Below, in pieces: positions 6,101 through 6,290 of a stretch of DNA of 6,290 bases. The position numbers were made by a program, and so were the translations under genes. Below the pieces are notes generated by a model that was not told the origin of the DNA, ran no database searches, and saw nothing but the letters and a program-made list of their open reading frames with translations. Numbering within the stretch: position 1 is the first letter of the stretch; the number at the start of each line of letters is the position of its first letter. Origin of the DNA: a bacterium (lineage in GTDB: Bacteria > Omnitrophota > Gorgyraeia > Gygaellales > Profunditerraquicolaceae); NCBI GenBank assembly GCA_004298075.1, contig SCRK01000109.1:1-6290 (forward strand). Reading direction: 5' to 3'.

Positions 6101-6290
6101 CATCGTTGCGATCGCCTCTATTTAACCTCATGGAGGATGAAGAGTTATGCCGGAACTGTTCTATGGAGGCCAGCGGCGAGGCGCCCTGCGGCAAAACAAC
6201 AGGTGAACCAGAATTCTTCCTATTTTGTTTTTTCCCAAGTAAACGTTGAATTCTTAATCGAGAATAACGGTTAGACAACGAAAAGCTCCC
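3..6290 (-). CDS. Internal part of a giant multidomain protein (at least 2,096 residues, both ends missing)
   Basis: One minus-strand frame stays open over the entire window; every triplet from 6290 down to 3 was read and none is a stop. Neither the start codon nor the stop codon is inside. The chain holds, in order, a trypsin-like protease, a Nudix domain, a nucleotidyltransferase-like core, an HD-like domain, a GHKL ATPase and a Cys/His papain-like domain, separated by unassigned helical regions. No signal peptide can be judged because the N terminus is missing, and I see no convincing membrane segment, so a soluble product is likely. Short GC-rich in-frame repeats encoding A-S-P-L occur nine times. 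Met54 (6129..6131) is the first Met, but it has no ribosome binding site before it and the frame continues upstream, so it is not taken as a start. The overall function is unknown. That this is one coding frame is nearly certain; whether the product is processed is not known. Confidence 0.96.
192..203 (-). repeat. In-frame A-S-P-L mini-repeat, copy 9 (residues 2030-2033)
   Basis: Encodes V-A-S-P-L-G-Q from GTCGCCTCGCCGCTGG, a full-consensus copy. It lies just after the Cys/His papain-like domain. Confidence 0.85.
201..608 (-). other. Cys/His papain-fold-like domain, residues about 1895-2030
   Basis: The segment has the layout of a papain-fold (NlpC/P60-like) domain: P-G-Y-Q-I-V, then D-D-C-I-V-Y-A-A with Cys1929 at the start of a helix, then N-D-L-V-T-Y, then A-H-Y-G-I-Y-L-G-D-G with His1979, then K-S-K-L, and finally H-V-Y-S-H-P-I with His2001, and L-I-Y-G near the end. 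A Cys on a helix and a His on a strand followed by G-I-Y-L-G-D-G is the usual catalytic pairing of this fold. The pattern N-C-I-A-x-A / H / D-G-x-x-S-K-L / H / Y-G also recalls, from memory, the uncharacterised DUF7689-type proteins. It could be a peptidase, amidase or inactive relative. It lies between repeat copies eight and nine. No signal or export segment is visible nearby. Confidence 0.55.
674..710. repeat. Short direct repeat, 14 bases twice with one mismatch
   Basis: The plus strand carries CCGTTTGCAAAGCT at 674-687 and CCGTTTGCAAGGCT at 697-710. The offset of 23 bases is not a multiple of three, so the two copies are translated in different frames (S-L-A-N-G and A-L-Q-T-V). It lies 25 bases from repeat copy 8 in a linker. 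It may be a small duplication left over from slippage or insertion. Confidence 0.6.
735..746 (-). repeat. Diverged copy 8 of the mini-repeat (residues 1849-1852)
   Basis: Encodes V-T-L-P-L-A-R. The coding strand reads ACCTTGCCGCTGG, differing from the consensus GCCTCGCCGCTGG at two bases. It lies in the linker between the GHKL domain and the Cys/His domain. Confidence 0.68.
951..1328 (-). other. GHKL / histidine-kinase-type ATP-binding domain, residues about 1655-1780
   Basis: The Bergerat-fold ATP-binding motifs appear in order. The N box is M-E-N-I-N-Q-H with Asn1685 and His1689. The G1 box is M-D-N-G-R-G-F with Asp1714, Gly1716 and Gly1718. The G2 box is G-G-R-R-G-K-G-T-I-K-G-I-A-L (1736-1749). 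Strands L-T-I-G-C before the G1 box fit the fold. The family includes sensor kinases, anti-sigma kinases, MutL, Hsp90 and gyrase B. An acidic residue four positions before the N-box Asn, used as general base in some members, is not present (Ile1681), although Glu1684 lies close by. There is no visible dimerisation/phosphoacceptor helix or receiver domain in the window, so a classical two-component role is not supported. ATP binding is likely, while the output is unknown. Confidence 0.8.
1329..2360 (-). other. Large unassigned region, residues about 1311-1654
   Basis: I do not recognise a family in this stretch of about 340 residues. It begins with helices (E-G-I-I-A-I-S, then L-L-D-I-F-E-L-L-S-V-Y-A-L-L-D), then a part with alternating strands around 1440-1520 (R-I-M-F-D-W-K-K-Y, L-I-L-Y-F-L, I-E-I-E-V-F-V-D-P), and then a repeat copy S-A-S-P-L-D-I at 1579-1585. 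Just before the ATPase domain come strand-like elements (L-K-I-L-V-I-G-G-Y) and two adjacent cysteines (C1648-C1649 region, T-C-C-R-H) of unknown meaning. No phosphoacceptor histidine box typical of sensor kinases was seen upstream of the ATPase domain. Confidence 0.5.
1542..1553 (-). repeat. In-frame A-S-P-L mini-repeat, copy 7 (residues 1580-1583)
   Basis: Encodes S-A-S-P-L-D-I from TCCGCCTCGCCGCTGGAT, a full-consensus copy. It lies in the unassigned region upstream of the GHKL domain, right after a hydrophobic strand (V-V-L-V-L-G-A-A-L). Confidence 0.85.
2361..2708 (-). other. HD-phosphohydrolase-like helical domain, His-Glu variant, residues about 1195-1310
   Basis: The helical pattern resembles HD-domain metal phosphohydrolases: His1207 in L-E-D-H-V, then a hydrophobic helix ending in A-V-A-L-H-E-I-G (His1243-Glu1244), then His1259 in K-Q-H-K-T-E-R, then G-F-S-K-E-E-I-A-F-V-I-G-L. 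In canonical HD domains the central doublet is His-Asp and a later histidine follows a leucine-isoleucine helix; here Glu replaces Asp and the last position reads L-N-G-N-N without His. The domain may bind metal differently or be a structural remnant. Location after a nucleotidyltransferase-like core is like the NTase-HD order in GlnD and CCA-adding enzymes. Assignment is from pattern only. Confidence 0.42.
2709..3200 (-). other. Unassigned region between nucleotidyltransferase-like and HD-like domains (residues 1031-1194)
   Basis: No family is recognised. The sequence is rich in aromatic and charged residues (for example E-Y-W-M-K-K-Y and E-Y-Y-F-G-N-P-D-R-Y) and mostly helical by eye. A clear repeat copy, G-G-S-P-L-D-N, sits at 1140-1146 and separates it from the helical stretch that leads into the HD-like domain. 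The first part may be the C-terminal half of the nucleotidyltransferase domain. Confidence 0.45.
2859..2870 (-). repeat. In-frame mini-repeat, copy 6 (residues 1141-1144)
   Basis: Encodes G-G-S-P-L-D-N from GGCTCGCCGCTGGATAAT. It lies in a polar linker ahead of the HD-like domain. The D-N extension is the same as in copy 5. Confidence 0.82.
3201..3473 (-). other. Probable polymerase-beta-type nucleotidyltransferase core, residues about 940-1030
   Basis: A strand L-V-V followed by Gly951-Ser952, and later Ser969-Asp970-Ile971-Asp972-Ile973, matches the GS...DhD core of polymerase-beta-fold nucleotidyltransferases, where the two Asp residues bind the metal ions for nucleotide transfer. The Gly-to-Asp distance is 19 residues, longer than the roughly 10-15 usual in small or CCA-type members. 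The extra residues coincide with a degenerate copy of the SPL repeat (V-P-L-D-N, 963-967). After it, helix and strand elements follow (E-D-L-L-E-K-L, then F-T-R-I-K-I), but I cannot point to a sure third carboxylate. In GlnD and CCA-adding enzymes such a core is followed by helical or HD domains, as seems to be the case here. Call is tentative; the domain may be inactive. Confidence 0.5.
3396..3407 (-). repeat. Degenerate copy 5 of the mini-repeat (residues 962-965)
   Basis: Encodes F-V-P-L-D-N. Only GCCGCTGGATAAT is shared with copy 6, the upstream half being different. It falls inside the nucleotidyltransferase-like core, between the Gly-Ser and Asp-x-Asp motifs. It could be a decayed copy or a chance match. 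Confidence 0.5.
3519..3530 (-). repeat. In-frame A-S-P-L mini-repeat, copy 4 (residues 921-924)
   Basis: Encodes A-A-S-P-L-F from GCCGCCTCGCCGCTG. It lies between the end of the Nudix domain and the nucleotidyltransferase-like core. Confidence 0.83.
3651..4163 (-). other. Nudix hydrolase domain, IPP-isomerase-like subtype, residues about 710-880
   Basis: The Nudix signature GX5EX7REUXEEXGU is matched at every position: Gly756, Glu762, Arg770, Glu771, Met772, Glu774, Glu775, Gly777 and Val778. These residues form the loop-helix-loop that binds Mg ions and the diphosphate. Before it, H-R-D-G-D-W-H-R-T-D-H (717-727) followed by a strand and Q-T-R-R is the arrangement of Nudix proteins related to isopentenyl-diphosphate isomerase (YfcD type). 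After it, V-P-W-L (855-858) is a usual C-terminal Nudix element. The family hydrolyses nucleoside diphosphates linked to another moiety, or isomerises IPP; the substrate here cannot be read from sequence. A segment of about 35 residues after the box (Y-R-V-P-R-Y to S-D-R-A-N) looks longer than in minimal Nudix domains. The catalytic box is intact. Such domains are normally free-standing small enzymes, so embedding in a giant chain is unusual. Confidence 0.88.
4191..4370 (-). other. Helical, winged-helix-like linker, residues about 641-700
   Basis: Directly after the third A-S-P-L repeat, a charged helix (LEREIQIKLKIAERLK) leads into V-D-L-R-Q-F-S-Q-E-L-G-I-T-E-S-E-L-A-R-L-I, a pattern typical of a helix-turn-helix or winged helix. 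The G-I-T turn lies between two amphipathic helices. It joins the protease to the Nudix domain. It may bind DNA, or may simply be a spacer with a similar helical fold; no further evidence separates these. Confidence 0.4.
4371..4382 (-). repeat. In-frame A-S-P-L mini-repeat, copy 3 (residues 637-640)
   Basis: Encodes G-A-S-P-L-E from GGCGCCTCGCCGCTTG, one change from the consensus. It lies exactly between the serine protease domain and the helical linker that leads to the Nudix domain. Confidence 0.83.
4521..5069 (-). other. Trypsin-like (chymotrypsin-fold) serine protease domain, residues about 408-590
   Basis: All three catalytic motifs of a chymotrypsin-fold serine protease are visible in the right order. 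Gly-Thr-Ala-Phe (425-428) is followed by the histidine motif A-T-A-R-H-C-V with His444. The aspartate motif D-I-A-F-I has Asp483. The serine motif G-D-S-G-A-P has Ser548. The spacing (39 and 65 residues) fits a compact bacterial trypsin-like or HtrA-like domain. The family hydrolyses peptide bonds through the Ser-His-Asp triad. The domain looks intact, so activity is plausible. No PDZ domain is seen after it; instead comes a linker with an A-S-P-L repeat at 637-640. The target is unknown. It could be an external protein, or linkers in this same chain if the protein is self-processed, which is only an inference. Exact borders are approximate. Confidence 0.87.
5286..5297 (-). repeat. In-frame A-S-P-L mini-repeat, copy 2, diverged (residues 332-335)
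   Basis: Encodes G-S-S-P-L-E. The coding strand has TCCTCTCCGCTGG, two changes from the consensus core, but CCGCTGG is kept. It lies in the helical region before the serine protease domain. Confidence 0.7.
6171..6182 (-). repeat. In-frame A-S-P-L mini-repeat, copy 1 (residues 37-40)
   Basis: On the coding strand the stretch reads GGCGCCTCGCCGCTGG with its flanks and encodes G-A-S-P-L. It is a full-consensus copy, placed in a polar linker between the basic N-terminal stretch and the first unassigned domain. Confidence 0.85.

Larger units (their letters stand above)
5064..6290 (-). other. Uncharacterised N-terminal region of the giant protein (residues 1-409)
   Basis: I recognise no family here. 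The first 30 residues are basic and polar (several Arg and Lys, then Gly-Ser-Pro) and look like a linker that ends at the first A-S-P-L repeat. After it, residues of about 60-190 alternate predicted helices and strands and include a hydrophobic strand-like patch (IIIYKP). Residues of about 255-310 form helices with a helix-turn-helix feel (WTEEDVHRKSGIDLVDVYRI), which could be a small DNA-binding-like or packing module. A second repeat copy sits at residues 332-335. The region ends just before the serine protease domain. A function cannot be assigned from sequence alone. Confidence 0.6.

Noticed and set aside
6129..6131. Met54 as a start codon of the giant gene
   Set aside because: The 17 bases upstream carry no Shine-Dalgarno-like sequence and the frame stays open to the window edge with a repeat copy upstream in phase.
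192..6182. The recurring GC-rich sequence as a CRISPR array or tandem repeat
   Set aside because: Spacing is irregular (about 120 to 1,300 bases), the unit is only about 14 bases and all intervening sequence is coding.
5939..6274. Plus-strand open frames of 111 and 66 codons
   Set aside because: Both are shadows of the N-terminal part of the giant frame, and their translations are rich in Arg and Pro without any motif.

Overview
The whole window is one coding sequence on the minus strand. Reading down from position 6290, a single frame runs 2,096 codons to position 3 with no stop, and it is open at both ends. I checked every in-frame triplet for TAA, TAG and TGA and found none. The window is therefore an internal slice of a very large multidomain protein gene. 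I see no intergenic DNA, promoter, terminator, RNA gene, insertion sequence or CRISPR array. Residue numbers below count from the first codon of this window (6290..6288), not from the true start.

Domain order, N to C: an uncharacterised, mostly helical region (1-409); a trypsin-fold serine protease with His444, Asp483 and Ser548; a helical, winged-helix-like linker (about 641-700); a Nudix hydrolase domain of IPP-isomerase-like type with a perfect Nudix box (756-778); a probable polymerase-beta-type nucleotidyltransferase core (GS at 951, DID at 970-972); an unassigned stretch; an HD-phosphohydrolase-like helical domain with His-Glu instead of His-Asp (1207, 1243-1244); a long unassigned region; a GHKL (histidine-kinase-type) ATP-binding domain (about 1655-1780); a Cys/His papain-fold-like domain (Cys1929, His1979); and a short unassigned end.

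A short GC-rich sequence with core CGCCTCGCCGCTGG (coding strand), encoding A-S-P-L, recurs nine times. All copies are in the same orientation and the same reading frame, and most lie between recognisable domains. The surrounding gene is AT-rich, so these islands stand out. This looks like a protein-coding-tolerant mini-repeat (compare the palindromic elements that insert in frame into Rickettsia genes) or a deliberate linker or processing tag.

The organism is a bacterium. The enormous mixed-domain ORF with scattered in-frame SPL(D) insertions recalls Candidatus Omnitrophota (former OP3), whose genomes are known for giant ORFs. This is from memory and was not checked by search. How the domains work together is unknown. 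Two protease-like domains in one chain, with repeated short linkers between domains, make a self-processed polyprotein a reasonable but untested idea.
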